From: UBA1479 sp963976055
GTDB taxonomy: Bacteria > Pseudomonadota > Alphaproteobacteria > Rhodospirillales > Casp-alpha2
Assembly: GCA_963976055.1 (NCBI GenBank)
Contig: CAXBJB010000004.1
Location: forward strand, 318,217 to 382,216
Length of the DNA: 64,000 nucleotides
Direction: 5' to 3'
The notes under the pieces were generated by a model, which saw only the letters and a list, made by a program, of their open reading frames with translations, had not been told where the DNA came from and searched no databases. This document shows positions 51,203-60,337 of the stretch, one piece after another. A program made the position numbers and the translations under genes. Position 1 is the first letter of the stretch. Each line of letters opens with the position of its first letter.

Positions 51203-51621
51203 ACCGCGTTCTTTTCCTCACCGCCGTCCTGGCGGCAGCGGCGCCCACCGCCGTCATGGCCGCCGACGCGCGCCGCGACGCCATCATTGCCGATTATGCG
51301 GTTCAGGCGAAAAAGGCGGTCCCTGGGTTCGCGGGATTTTCCGCGCAGCGGGGGGAGGCGTTGTTCCGGACCCGATGGGCCGGGGGCGACGAACGCACGC
51401 CGTCCTGCACCGCCTGCCACACCGAAAACCCCAGGGCGCCGGGAAGGAACGCCAAGACCGGCCGCCCCATCGATCCCGTCGCGGTGTCGGTCAACCCGGC
51501 GCGCTTCACCGACAGGGATGAGGTGGAAAAACAGTTCAAGCGCGACTGCAAGAGCGTGCTCGGCCGTGCGTGCACGCCGCTTGAAAAGGGCGACTACCTG
51601 ACCTTCATGAGGGAGCAATGA
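51199..51621 (+). CDS. SHP-like (DUF1924) c-type cytochrome
   Basis: 140 residues, signal peptide to about AMA. One heme site, PSCTACHTENP, then the C-terminal segment KQFKRDCKSVLGRACTPLEK with a disulfide pair, the pattern of sphaeroides heme protein (SHP), which binds oxygen and other small ligands. In the Rhodobacter protein the residue before the first cysteine of this pair is Asn88, the replaceable sixth heme ligand; here it is Asp116. ATGA overlaps connect it to cytochrome b and to the diheme cytochrome gene. Confidence 0.85.
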   Translation: MNRVLFLTAVLAAAAPTAVMAADARRDAIIADYAVQAKKAVPGFAGFSAQRGEALFRTRWAGGDERTPSCTACHTENPRAPGRNAKTGRPIDPVAVSVNPARFTDRDEVEKQFKRDCKSVLGRACTPLEKGDYLTFMREQ

Positions 51622-52091
51622 CCATGCGGCGCGTGATCATTCTTGCCGCGGCGCTGCTTGCCGCCACGCCGGCCATCGCCGGCGACGATTGGGTCCCGCC
51701 GGTCAAGGACCCGATGGTGCGCAAGGAATGCGGCGCCTGCCACATGGCGTTCCAGCCCGCCTTCCTGCCGGCGCGGTCGTGGGGCCGCATGATGAACGAA
51801 TTGGCCGACCATTTCGGCGAGGACGCGACCCTGCCCGCCGACAAGGTCCGCGCCATCCGCACCTATCTGACCGCCAACGCCGGCGACGTCGTCACGACAG
51901 GGCGTGCAGGCAAGTACATGCGCATGGTGGCCCCGGGGGGAACGCCGCAGCGCATCACGCAGAACCCGGATTTCGAACGCAAGCACCGCAAGATACCCGA
52001 CAGCGTGTGGAAGGACCCCAGGGTCGTCACCAGGTCCAATTGCCCGGCCTGTCATCGCGGCGCCGAACAGGGCTGGTACGACGACGATTGA
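51618..52091 (+). CDS. Diheme c-type cytochrome (DHC-like)
   Basis: 157 residues, signal peptide RVIILAAALLAATPAIAG. Two heme sites: ECGACHMAFQPAFLP and NCPACHRGAEQGW. In SHP/DHC systems the diheme cytochrome is the electron donor to SHP. It is the last gene of the operon and converges on ispE after 7 nt. Heme-motif number and operon context make the call secure. Confidence 0.9.
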   Translation: MTMRRVIILAAALLAATPAIAGDDWVPPVKDPMVRKECGACHMAFQPAFLPARSWGRMMNELADHFGEDATLPADKVRAIRTYLTANAGDVVTTGRAGKYMRMVAPGGTPQRITQNPDFERKHRKIPDSVWKDPRVVTRSNCPACHRGAEQGWYDDD

Positions 52092-52098
52092 CGGCGGC

Positions 52099-52989
52099 TC
52101 AGTTCAGCCCGTCGGCGGGCGGCACCAGGCGGCCCACGGCGACCCACCAGTCCGGTTCCGCGTCATAGAGCCTGGCGGCGGCGGCAAGGGCCGCGTCGCC
52201 GGTCTCGTACAGCGCGAAGCAGGTCCCGCCCGACCCCGACATGCGGGCCAGAAGCGGCCCCTCCGTCGCGTCGAGGGCGGTCAGCACCTTGGCGACGGCC
52301 GGGCACAAGGCGCAGGCGGCTTCGGTCAAACCGTTGCCGCGGGCTTTTAGAAGATAGGCTAGATGGGCCGCGTCGATGGGCGTTTCCCGAAACCGATTGG
52401 CTGCCTGAAAACCGCCCGTCCGCGCCTTGAACACGGCGGGGGTCGATACGGGCACCTTGGCGTTGACCAGAACCAGGGGGGCTGCGGGCAAGGTCGGGGC
52501 CGGTTCGATGTCGTCGCCGATGCCGCCGATGAAGGCGGGCCGCCCGACCCAGCACACGGGCACGTCGGCCCCCAGGTCCAGCGCCAGGGCGCGCATCTCG
52601 GCTTCGGCCATCTCCACGCCCCACAGGCGGCACAGCGCCTTCAGCGCCGCCGCCGCGTCGGCCGATCCGCCACCGATGCCGGACGCCACGGGCAGGCGCT
52701 TTTCCAGCACCAGATGGGCGCCGGCCTCGATCCCGGCGACCTCGCGCAGGCGCCGCGCCGCGCGTAGCACCAGATTGTCGGTTTCGTCGGCCAGGTCCTT
52801 GGCGAAGGGCCCGCGCACGGTTAGGGTCAGCGAGCCGTCGGCGGCGGTCCGGGCCTTGATCTCGTCGCCCACGTCGGCGAAGGCGATCAGGCTGTCGAGC
52901 AGGTGGTAACCATCGTCCCGCTTGCCCGTGACATGCAGGTACAGGTTCAGCTTGGCCGGCGCCGCGACGCTAACGATGGGGGCGGACAC
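52099..52989 (-). CDS. ispE: 4-diphosphocytidyl-2-C-methyl-D-erythritol kinase IspE
   Basis: 296 residues, GTG start. GHMP-kinase motifs are clear: AAPAKLNLYLHVTGKRDDGYH, the ATP loop PVASGIGGGSADAAAALKAL, and ARMSGSGGTCFALY. IspE phosphorylates CDP-methylerythritol in the non-mevalonate isoprenoid pathway. The gene starts at the base next to the stop codon of the TPR gene, so they are co-transcribed. Confidence 0.95.
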   Translation of the reverse strand: MSAPIVSVAAPAKLNLYLHVTGKRDDGYHLLDSLIAFADVGDEIKARTAADGSLTLTVRGPFAKDLADETDNLVLRAARRLREVAGIEAGAHLVLEKRLPVASGIGGGSADAAAALKALCRLWGVEMAEAEMRALALDLGADVPVCWVGRPAFIGGIGDDIEPAPTLPAAPLVLVNAKVPVSTPAVFKARTGGFQAANRFRETPIDAAHLAYLLKARGNGLTEAACALCPAVAKVLTALDATEGPLLARMSGSGGTCFALYETGDAALAAAARLYDAEPDWWVAVGRLVPPADGLN

Positions 52990-54699
52990 CTACAGGCCTT
53001 TGTCCAGCTTGGCCTGAATCTTGGGGATCAGGTCCTTTTCCGGGGATAGGGAGAGTGAGCGCTTCCACTGGAATTGCGCTTCCAGCTTGCGCCCCACCTT
53101 CCAGTAGGCGTCGCCCAGGTGGTCGTTGATCACCGGATCCTGGGGCCGTAGTTCGACGGCGCGCTCCAACTCGACCACGGCTTTGTCGAACTGGTTCTGG
53201 CGGTAATAGGCCCACCCCAGGCTGTCGGCGATGAAGCCGTCGTTGGGGGCCAGCGACACCGCCTTCTTGATCATGTCCGTGGCGCGGTCGAGCTGTTCGC
53301 CCTGGTCGATCCAGGTATAGCCCAGATAGTTCAGCACATAAGGCTGGTCCGGGCGCAGGTCGAGGGCCTTCAGCAGGTCTTTTTCCGAATCCTTCCACCG
53401 CTTGGCCCGCTCAAACGCGATGCCGCGGGCGTAATACAGGCTCCAATGATGGGCCTGCGGGGTCTTCACGCGTTCGATCGCCGCCGAATAGGCCTTGGCC
53501 GCCTGCGGATACTTTTCCATGCGCCGGTAGACGTCGCCCAGATGCAGGTGCGGGTCAGGCAGGTCGGGGCGCAGCTTGGCCAGCTTGTCCAGCCGCTTCA
53601 CGGCCGCGTCGGAACGGCCCAGGTCGCCGAGAAGGGCGGCGGCCTGGAGCTGGGCGCTCCAGCCGTAGGGCGAGGCCCCATCAACGCCGTCGTATTCCTT
53701 CACCGCCTGTTCCAGGCGTTCGTCCGACTGCAGGATGTCGGCCAGGATGAAGCGCGCCACGGGGAAATCGGATTTCAGGTAAAGCGACAGCTGAATCAGC
53801 GCGATGGCCGTCTCATGCGCGTTCTCCCGGCGCAGGGACGAGCCGATGTCGTACAGCGCCTCGGCAGCACCATCGCGCGCGTTCTTGATGGCGAGCGGCG
53901 GTTTCTTGCCGGTCTCCATGCGCGTCATGGCCGTGTCCATGAGCCGCGACACGGGATGTTCGCCGAGGTAGAGGTTATAGATCGCCTTGGCCCGATCGGT
54001 GTCGCCGGCGCGCTCCAGCAAGGCCCCCAGAAGATGGGTGACCCGGGACGACGGCGGCGACTGCCGTTCGATGACGCCGGTCAACAGCTTGGCCGCGTCC
54101 TCGGTCTTGCCGGTCAGCTGCAGGATCAGCGCCTCGTGGATTTCCACCAGGTTCTCGATCCCCTTCTTGTCCGCAAGCGGCTTCAGGGCGGCCAGCGCGT
54201 CCTCGGCCTTGCCCTGGCCGTACAGGCACCAGGCGATGAGAAGCGGCTTGGTGAATACGGAAAGCCCTTCGTCCGGCAGTTTGCTCAGCAGCGCTTGCGC
54301 GTCCTTGAAGCGTTTTTGCTTCATGTGATCGATGGCGATGGTCAACTGGGCGATGGTCTGGTCCGGGTCTTCCTTCAGATAGTCGCGGGCCAGCGCGACG
54401 GCGGTCGCCACGCGGCCTTCGACCAGATTGACGATGAAGGTCTGGCGCAGCAGGCCGGGGGTGGCCGGGCGCTGGATCAGGGCGGCGCCGTAGAATTCGG
54501 CGGCGGCGGCCAGGTCGCCCGCGCGCTGGGCCTGGCGGCCGGCGAGATAGTTGCCGATGAAGGTATTGGCGCTTAAGGCCTCCTTGGCGTCCGGCTTGGC
54601 GTCCGGCTTGGCGTTCGCGGCGCCGGTTGAGACGGCCAGGACGGCGGCGCAGATCACTCCGGCGGCGAGGGAACGGCGAAGGCGGCGGGATGGGGTCAC
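52990..54699 (-). CDS. Exported TPR-repeat protein
   Basis: 569 residues, GTG start, signal peptide SLAAGVICAAVLAVSTGAANA. At least ten tetratricopeptide repeats, from AGDLAAAAEFYGAAL to the strong C-terminal set (PYVLNYLGYTWIDQGEQLDRA, GFIADSLGWAYYRQNQFDKA, PVINDHLGDAYWKVGRKLEA). Such large alphaproteobacterial periplasmic TPR proteins, often next to ispE, have no settled role. Two KPDAK repeats follow the signal peptide. Confidence 0.88.
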   Translation of the reverse strand: MTPSRRLRRSLAAGVICAAVLAVSTGAANAKPDAKPDAKEALSANTFIGNYLAGRQAQRAGDLAAAAEFYGAALIQRPATPGLLRQTFIVNLVEGRVATAVALARDYLKEDPDQTIAQLTIAIDHMKQKRFKDAQALLSKLPDEGLSVFTKPLLIAWCLYGQGKAEDALAALKPLADKKGIENLVEIHEALILQLTGKTEDAAKLLTGVIERQSPPSSRVTHLLGALLERAGDTDRAKAIYNLYLGEHPVSRLMDTAMTRMETGKKPPLAIKNARDGAAEALYDIGSSLRRENAHETAIALIQLSLYLKSDFPVARFILADILQSDERLEQAVKEYDGVDGASPYGWSAQLQAAALLGDLGRSDAAVKRLDKLAKLRPDLPDPHLHLGDVYRRMEKYPQAAKAYSAAIERVKTPQAHHWSLYYARGIAFERAKRWKDSEKDLLKALDLRPDQPYVLNYLGYTWIDQGEQLDRATDMIKKAVSLAPNDGFIADSLGWAYYRQNQFDKAVVELERAVELRPQDPVINDHLGDAYWKVGRKLEAQFQWKRSLSLSPEKDLIPKIQAKLDKGL

Positions 54700-54847
54700 G
54701 GGCGGTCTCGAACCTCGGGATCAATGGGGACGGGCGGTAACCGGAAATCAGTCTAACCGACGCCGGTCCGGGCCGCCATATCTCGCGGCCTTATACCTTG
54801 TCGCTGTATCCTTTGGCGAAAAAAGGGCAGTCGCGCATAATAAGTCC

Positions 54848-55099
54848 ATGACCGCGCCCCGACCCACCCGGCCCCTGGTTCTCGCGTCCCTGGAAAACGG
54901 CGACGGCACGCGCTGCGTCGATCTGTTCCGCCGCGCCGACGGCACCCATGGCTTCGAGGAGTACCGCCGCGACCCGGAAGACCCCCGCGGCTGGTCCGGT
55001 GCCGCCGGTTTCGGAGAACGCGTTTTCGCCGATGAAAGTGCGGCGCGAAGTGCTGCCGAAATGGCCGTTAAATGGCTGTCCGCCGCGGTTAACGGTTAA
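54848..55099 (+). CDS. Small conserved-looking hypothetical protein
   Basis: 83 residues, soluble, ending AAEMAVKWLSAAVNG. A GFEEYRRDPEDPRGWSG motif and a final helix are visible; similar short proteins occur in other Rhodospirillales by my recollection. The open frame extends upstream in-frame but without a start, and the ATG follows an AT-rich promoter-like stretch. No function is proposed. Confidence 0.6.
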   Translation: MTAPRPTRPLVLASLENGDGTRCVDLFRRADGTHGFEEYRRDPEDPRGWSGAAGFGERVFADESAARSAAEMAVKWLSAAVNG

Positions 55100-55309
55100 A
55101 ATTCGCTTGTGTTTAAGAGCGTTCGAAAGTACGAATCTTGACGTGATTATGCCCCAGCCGGTTTTGGCGGGCGGTGACCGGACCCTTCGGATCCAAAAAC
55201 CCCACCAACCCCAGGAAGCGTCGATCACCCGGAAAGCGCGGTTGCTGTTCCGGTATCTCACCATGTCGTGGCGCCATCCGCCCGGCAACTAGTACAGGAC
55301 TGTAAGTAC

Positions 55310-55513
55310 ATGACCACTGGAACGGTTAAATTCTTCAACCAGCAGAAGGGCTACGGCTTCATCACGCCGGAAGATGGCTCGAAGGACGTTTTCGTCCACA
55401 TCACCGCTGTCGAACAGTCCGGCATGTCCGGTCTGGCCGAAGGCCAGAAGGTGAGCTTCGAAGTCCAGAACGAAGCCCGTGGCCCCAAGGCCGTGAACCT
55501 GCAGGAAGCTTGA
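55310..55513 (+). CDS. cspA: Cold-shock protein (CspA family)
   Basis: 67 residues, typical length. RNP1 KGYGFITPE and RNP2 VFVHITAV are intact in the cold-shock beta-barrel. Csp proteins bind single-stranded RNA and melt structures. AGGA lies 11 nt upstream of the ATG; a long leader of more than 200 nt before it is compatible with the regulated leaders usual for csp genes. A strong terminator follows. Confidence 0.94.
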   Translation: MTTGTVKFFNQQKGYGFITPEDGSKDVFVHITAVEQSGMSGLAEGQKVSFEVQNEARGPKAVNLQEA

Positions 55514-55566
55514 TCCGAAAGGATCCAGACTAGATCCAAGCTTCAACTGGGTTGAAGTACGGTTCC

Positions 55567-55605
55567 AGGGTCATCCTCCGCAAGGGGGATGACCCTTTCC
55601 TTTTT
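55567..55605 (+). terminator. Intrinsic terminator after the cold-shock gene
   Basis: AGGGTCATCCTCC pairs with GGGGGATGACCCT (one G-T pair) closed by a GCAA tetraloop, then TTTCCTTTTT. Stem of 13 bp. It lies 54 nt after the stop codon. Confidence 0.93.
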
Positions 55606-55725
55606 CGGGGGGCTTTCGGGGCCGATTTCGCGAAAATCGCACGCCGCCCGTTGTTTGCATTTTTGTGACAGCCGCCCGTCGGCTACCATCGCGCCCGACT
55701 TCAAGGCGCGGCGGGGGACCCTCGA

Positions 55726-56451
55726 TTGACCGGCTATATCTTCCTGCTGCTGGCGGGCGTCGCCGCGGGGACGCTCAGCGGTGTCGTCGGCACCGGCGGT
55801 TCCATCGTGCTGATGCCGATTCTGGTCTATCAGTTCGGCCCGCAGCAGGCCGTGCCGATCATGGCCATCGCCGCCGTGCTGGGCAACATCGGCAAGGCCG
55901 TGGCCTGGTGGCGCGAGGTCGATTGGCGGGCCTTCTGGGCCTATGCCGTGCTCGGCGTGCCGGGGGCGGCGCTGGGGGCGCGCACGCTGCTGGTGCTGCC
56001 GCCCCATGTGGTCGAAACGATGCTCGGCGCCTTCTTTCTGTTAATGATTCCCGGGCGGCGCTGGATGCAGGCCCGTGATATCCGCATCCGCTATTGGCAG
56101 ATGGCGGTCATCGGCGGGCTGATCGGCTATCTCAGCGGCATCGTGTTGTCCACGGGGCCGCTCAGCATTCCGGCGTTCCTGGCGGTCGGCCTGACTAAGG
56201 GGGCGCTGATTTCGACCGAGGCGGCGGCGTCGCTCGCGCTGATGATCGCCAAGGTCGCGACGTTCCAGCAGGCGGGGGCCCTGCCGGGGCCGATGATCGT
56301 GCAGGGGCTGATCGTCGGCGGATCGATGATGGTCGGCGCTTATCTGGGCAAACGGGTGATGGCGCACCTAAGCCTGAAGACCTTCGAGTACGTGATGGAC
56401 GTCATGCTGTTCTGCTCGGGCTTGGCGCTCTTGTGGACGGCGCTCAAATGA
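55726..56451 (+). CDS. TauE/SafE-family permease
   Basis: 241 residues, TTG start with GGGGGA upstream. About eight membrane helices. GVVGTGGSIVLMPILVYQFG and the second-half repeat GYLSGIVLSTGPLSIPAFLAVGL are the two TauE half-repeats. Members export sulfite, sulfoacetate or other organosulfur anions. With a probable desulfinase elsewhere in the window, sulfite export would make sense, though the genes are 50 kb apart. Substrate not defined by sequence. Confidence 0.88.
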   Translation: MTGYIFLLLAGVAAGTLSGVVGTGGSIVLMPILVYQFGPQQAVPIMAIAAVLGNIGKAVAWWREVDWRAFWAYAVLGVPGAALGARTLLVLPPHVVETMLGAFFLLMIPGRRWMQARDIRIRYWQMAVIGGLIGYLSGIVLSTGPLSIPAFLAVGLTKGALISTEAAASLALMIAKVATFQQAGALPGPMIVQGLIVGGSMMVGAYLGKRVMAHLSLKTFEYVMDVMLFCSGLALLWTALK

Positions 56452-56527
56452 CGTCGCGAAATCCAATGGACTCAAGCGGTTCCGGCCACTTAACCTAAGT
56501 CCTTCGGACTTCTGCCTTGGGGGATAC

Positions 56528-57931
56528 ATGAGCGGCTACGACTACGACCTGTTCGTCATCGGCTCCGGCCCGGCGGGCCAGCGCGCGGCGGTGCAGGCGG
56601 CCAAGCTCGGCAAGCGGGTGGCGCTGGCCGAACGCCAGACCGTGGTCGGCGGGGTCTGCCTCAACACCGGCACGATCCCGTCGAAGACGTTGCGCGCCGC
56701 GACCATGCATTTTTCCGGATACAACGAACGCAGCGTCTACGGCTCGTCCTACAAGGTGAAGCAGGAAGTCACCATGGCCGACCTTCTGGGCCGCGCCGAC
56801 CATGTGCGCCAGATCGGCATCGACGTGACCCGCCACCAGATGCAGCGCAACGGCATCAAGATCGTCGAGGCGACGGCGTCCTTCCTCGACCCCCACCGCA
56901 TCGAACTGACCCCCTGCGCCGGCGGCCCGCCGTCGCAGGTGACGGCCGCCAATGTCGCCATCGCCGTCGGCACGACGACGACCCGCGACGACAACATCGC
57001 CTTCGACGGCAAACACATCTTCACCTCGGACGATATTCTCGAACTGCACACCCTGCCGAAAAGCCTGACCGTGATCGGCGCCGGGGTGATCGGCATCGAA
57101 TACGCGACGATCTTCGCGACCCTCGGCGTCCGCGTCACGGTGATCGACAAGCGCCTGCGCATCCTGCCCTTCGTGGACGAGGAAATCATCGACACCCTGG
57201 TCCACCTGATGCGCCAGGAACGGGTGACCCTGCGCATGGGCGAGGAGGTCTCGGGCATCGATCTGGTCGACGGCGACCAGGGCCAGAAGGTTCATATCGC
57301 GCTGAAAAGCGGCAAGCACATCAATTGCGAGACCGTGCTCTATTCCATCGGCCGCACCGGCGCGACGGACAACCTCAACCTGGACGCCGCCGGGGTCAAG
57401 GCCGACAACCGGGGGCGCATCGCCGTCAACGCCAGCTATCAGACCGAGGTCCCGCATATCTACGCGGTCGGCGACGTCATCGGCTTCCCGAGCCTCGCCT
57501 CGACCTCCATGGAACAGGGCCGGCTCGCCGCCTGCCATGCCTTCGGCGTGCAGGCGCGCAGCTTCCCCGACCTGCTGCCCTACGGCATCTACACGATCCC
57601 GGAAATTTCCGTGGTCGGGAAGAACGAACAGGAACTGACCGAGGCCGAAATCCCCTACGAGGTCGGCCGCGCCGCCTACAAGGAAATCGCCCGCGGCCAG
57701 ATCGTCGGCGACCAGGCCGGGTTGCTGAAACTGTTGTTCGATCCGCAGTCGCGGAAACTTCTGGGCGTGCACATCATCGGCGACGGGGCCTGCGAGATGA
57801 TCCACATCGGCCAGGCCGTAATGTCGCTGGGCGGCACGCTCGACTACCTGATCGACACGGTGTTCAACTACCCGACCTTCGCCGAATGCTACAAGACGGC
57901 GGCGTTCGACGGGATCAACCGGTTGGGATAG
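56528..57931 (+). CDS. sthA: Soluble pyridine nucleotide transhydrogenase SthA
   Basis: 467 residues, flavoprotein disulfide-reductase fold. FAD loop VIGSGPAGQRAAVQAAKLG, then GGVCLNTGTIPSKTLR in which the second redox cysteine of lipoamide dehydrogenases is Thr, as in transhydrogenases. NAD loop VIGAGVIGIEYATIFATLG; C-terminal dimer domain with FNYPTFAECYKTAAFDG. It balances NADPH and NADH. A lipoamide-type activity is excluded by the missing cysteine. Confidence 0.92.
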   Translation: MSGYDYDLFVIGSGPAGQRAAVQAAKLGKRVALAERQTVVGGVCLNTGTIPSKTLRAATMHFSGYNERSVYGSSYKVKQEVTMADLLGRADHVRQIGIDVTRHQMQRNGIKIVEATASFLDPHRIELTPCAGGPPSQVTAANVAIAVGTTTTRDDNIAFDGKHIFTSDDILELHTLPKSLTVIGAGVIGIEYATIFATLGVRVTVIDKRLRILPFVDEEIIDTLVHLMRQERVTLRMGEEVSGIDLVDGDQGQKVHIALKSGKHINCETVLYSIGRTGATDNLNLDAAGVKADNRGRIAVNASYQTEVPHIYAVGDVIGFPSLASTSMEQGRLAACHAFGVQARSFPDLLPYGIYTIPEISVVGKNEQELTEAEIPYEVGRAAYKEIARGQIVGDQAGLLKLLFDPQSRKLLGVHIIGDGACEMIHIGQAVMSLGGTLDYLIDTVFNYPTFAECYKTAAFDGINRLG

Positions 57932-57975
57932 TCGGCGCGACGCGTTGATTTTTTCCGGCGCGTGGGGCCACCCGT

Positions 57976-58161
57976 TTATCCGCCGGCGCAAACGCATTTG
58001 GGGGGATCGCCGTCAGTGCAATGCGCCACCTGCCCCGCCTTACAGTTCGTCTGACAGGTTTGACTTCCATCCTTGGAACTCGCCGAGCAATTGCCCGGCT
58101 TGGGCGTTGGCGGCTCAGACTTCCTTGACGCCGGAAATGACGAACCCCTGGCTCGCCGGAT
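57976..58161 (-). other. Cys-rich open segment without a clear start
   Basis: On the minus strand this frame ends with NCSASSKDGSQTCQTNCKAG and a tail with four more cysteines ahead of a TAA, the layout of small secreted Cys-rich peptides. It begins inside the neighbouring 68-residue gene in the +1 frame, with no start codon in the last part. A frameshift fusion to that gene, a decayed gene or chance are all possible. Confidence 0.3.
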
Positions 58162-58321
58162 AACGGCGTTCCGCCCGGCTGCGGGCCTCGTTCTCGTTAT
58201 TGCCCGAGAACTCGATGAAATGGGTGTCTGCCCATTCGTCCTTGAACACCTTATGGCGGTCACCGGCTCTCAGGGCATCCAGAACGTCGCTGTTGTGGAT
58301 TTCGAATTCAAAAATTGGCAT
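58115..58321 (-). CDS. Small hypothetical protein
   Basis: 68 residues from the ATG at 58321. The chain is charged and soluble: MPIFEFEIHNSDVLDALRAG, then HKVFKDEWADTHFIEFSGN, then a basic helix ARSRAERRYPASQGFVISGV. No domain is recognised. The single N-terminal strand and two helices suggest a compact small fold. A Cys-rich open segment overlaps its 3' end in another frame. Confidence 0.55.
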   Translation of the reverse strand: MPIFEFEIHNSDVLDALRAGDRHKVFKDEWADTHFIEFSGNNENEARSRAERRYPASQGFVISGVKEV

Positions 58322-58555
58322 GTGCCGGTTCCATCCGCGACTTTGGCTCAATTCCGAAAAGGGGTTTTCGAAAGAGGCATTGGTTGCACGGAGTTATGTA
58401 CGCCGCCGCGACGGCGGCGACTGTGACCCGTGTCACAAAGGGCATATTTACCGCAGCCGCGCGCGGATACGCGGTTGCGCGGGGCCCGCGGGTTTTGTCG
58501 ATTGTTCGGCGCAAAACAACTTTTGCAGGCCGGCGGCCCGCCCGGGTTTTGCGGC

Positions 58556-60193
58556 TTACATATTCGGGTAGTTCGGCCCTTCGCCGCCCTGGGGCGTGAC
58601 CCAGTTGATGTTCTGGGTCGGGTCCTTGATGTCGCAGGTTTTGCAGTGGATGCAGTTCTGGCCGTTGATCTGGAACTGCGTCTTGCCGTCGACCTCGACA
58701 TACTCATAGACCCCCGCCGGGCAGAACCGGGCTTCCGGTCCCGCATAGTCTGCCCAGTTGACGGCCATGGGCACGGCGTCGTCCTTCAGCGTCAGGTGGC
58801 AGGGCTGTTCTTCCTCGTGGAAGGTTCCGGCCAGTTGCACGGAGGACAGCTTGTCGAAGGTCAGCTTGCCGTCGGGCTTGGGATAGTCGATGGGCTTGCA
58901 GTCCTTCGCTTTCTTCAGCGCCGAATGGTCGGCCCGGTTCTTCAGGGTCCAGGGCGCATGGCCGAAGAACAGGAAGGTGTCGATGGCGCCCAGCACCAGG
59001 CCCGCCCATAGGCCCCAATGGAAATTGGGGCGCATGTTGCGCGCCTTGTAGAGCTCCTTCCACACCCAGCTGTCCTTGACCGCCTGGGTATAGGCGGGCA
59101 GGCCGTCGGCCGGGCTGGCGCCGGATTTCAGGGCCGCGACCACGGCCTCGGCGGCCAGCATGCCGGTCTTCATGGCGGTGTGGCTGCCCTTGATCTTGGG
59201 CGTGTTGAGGAAGCCCGCCGTGCAGCCGATCAGGCAGCCGCCGGGAAAGCTCAGCCCCGGCACGGATTGATAGCCGCCTTCGTTGAGTGCGCGGGCCCCA
59301 TAGGAAATGCGCCTGCCGCCTTCCAGGATCGGCGCGATCGACGGGTGGGTTTTGTAGCGCTGTAATTCGTCATAGGGCGAGAGGTAGGGGTTTTGGTAAT
59401 CCAGGCCGACGACGAAGCCGAGCGCGACCTGATTGTTTTCCAGGTGATAGAGGAACGAGCCGCCGTAGGTCTTGGAATCCAGCGGCCAGCCGATGGTGTG
59501 CAGGATTTCGCCGGGCCGGTGGTTCTCCGGCTTGACCTCCCACAGCTCCTTGAGGCCGATGCCGTAGGTCTGCGGGTCGGCGGGCGCGCCTTCCGGGCCC
59601 TGGGCGCGCAGGTTGAATTTCTGTTCCAGCGTCTTGGTCAGATGGCCGCGGCAGCCCTCGGCGAACAGGGTGTACTTGGCGTGCAGTTCCATGCCCGGCT
59701 GGTGGTTGGGGCCGGGGGTACCGTCGCGCATCAGGCCCATGTCGCCGGTGGCGATGCCCTTCACCGTGCCGTCGTCGTGGTACAGAACCTCGGCGGCGGC
59801 GAAGCCGGGATAGACCTCCGCGCCCAGGGCTTCCGCCTGTTCGCCCAGCCAGCGGCAGACAAGGCCGAGGGAGACGATGTAGTTGCCGTGGTTCTTCATC
59901 TGCGGCGGTGTCGGCAGGCGCAGCGCCCCGGCAGGACCCAGCAGCAGGAACTTGTCCTTGCCGGCCGGCGTGTTCAGGGGCGCGCCTTTTTCCTTCCAGT
60001 CGGGGATCAGCTCGTTCAGCGCCCGCGGCTCCAGCACCGCGCCGGACAGGATATGCGCGCCGACTTCCGAACCCTTCTCGACGACGCAGACGGAAACTTC
60101 CGGGTCCAGTTGACAGATGCGGATGGCGGCGGCCAGGCCCGACGGCCCCGCGCCCACGATCACCACATCGAATTCCATGGATTCCCGTTCCAT
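58556..60193 (-). CDS. Electron-transfer flavoprotein:ubiquinone oxidoreductase
   Basis: 545 residues. FAD loop VVIVGAGPSGLAAAIRI at the N-terminus, the quinone/flavin region KGSHTAMKTGMLAAEAV, and a C-terminal 4Fe-4S domain: the first cluster cysteine in ARFCPAGVYEYV and the rest in NCIHCKTCDIKDP. It passes electrons from ETF (fed by acyl-CoA dehydrogenases) to ubiquinone on the inner membrane. ETF subunit genes are not in the window. Confidence 0.95.
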   Translation of the reverse strand: MERESMEFDVVIVGAGPSGLAAAIRICQLDPEVSVCVVEKGSEVGAHILSGAVLEPRALNELIPDWKEKGAPLNTPAGKDKFLLLGPAGALRLPTPPQMKNHGNYIVSLGLVCRWLGEQAEALGAEVYPGFAAAEVLYHDDGTVKGIATGDMGLMRDGTPGPNHQPGMELHAKYTLFAEGCRGHLTKTLEQKFNLRAQGPEGAPADPQTYGIGLKELWEVKPENHRPGEILHTIGWPLDSKTYGGSFLYHLENNQVALGFVVGLDYQNPYLSPYDELQRYKTHPSIAPILEGGRRISYGARALNEGGYQSVPGLSFPGGCLIGCTAGFLNTPKIKGSHTAMKTGMLAAEAVVAALKSGASPADGLPAYTQAVKDSWVWKELYKARNMRPNFHWGLWAGLVLGAIDTFLFFGHAPWTLKNRADHSALKKAKDCKPIDYPKPDGKLTFDKLSSVQLAGTFHEEEQPCHLTLKDDAVPMAVNWADYAGPEARFCPAGVYEYVEVDGKTQFQINGQNCIHCKTCDIKDPTQNINWVTPQGGEGPNYPNM

Positions 60194-60337
60194 CCTCGTC
60201 GTCCTCGCGTCTTATTGATGTTGCTCGCAATGTGCAGCTGCGAATGCCCGTTATGACATTCCTTGGCCGTTGCCTGCAACTCGCCTTGTGGATTCAAAGG
60301 GAATAACGCGCCCGCAAGCTTGTGGTAGGCTTTAATC

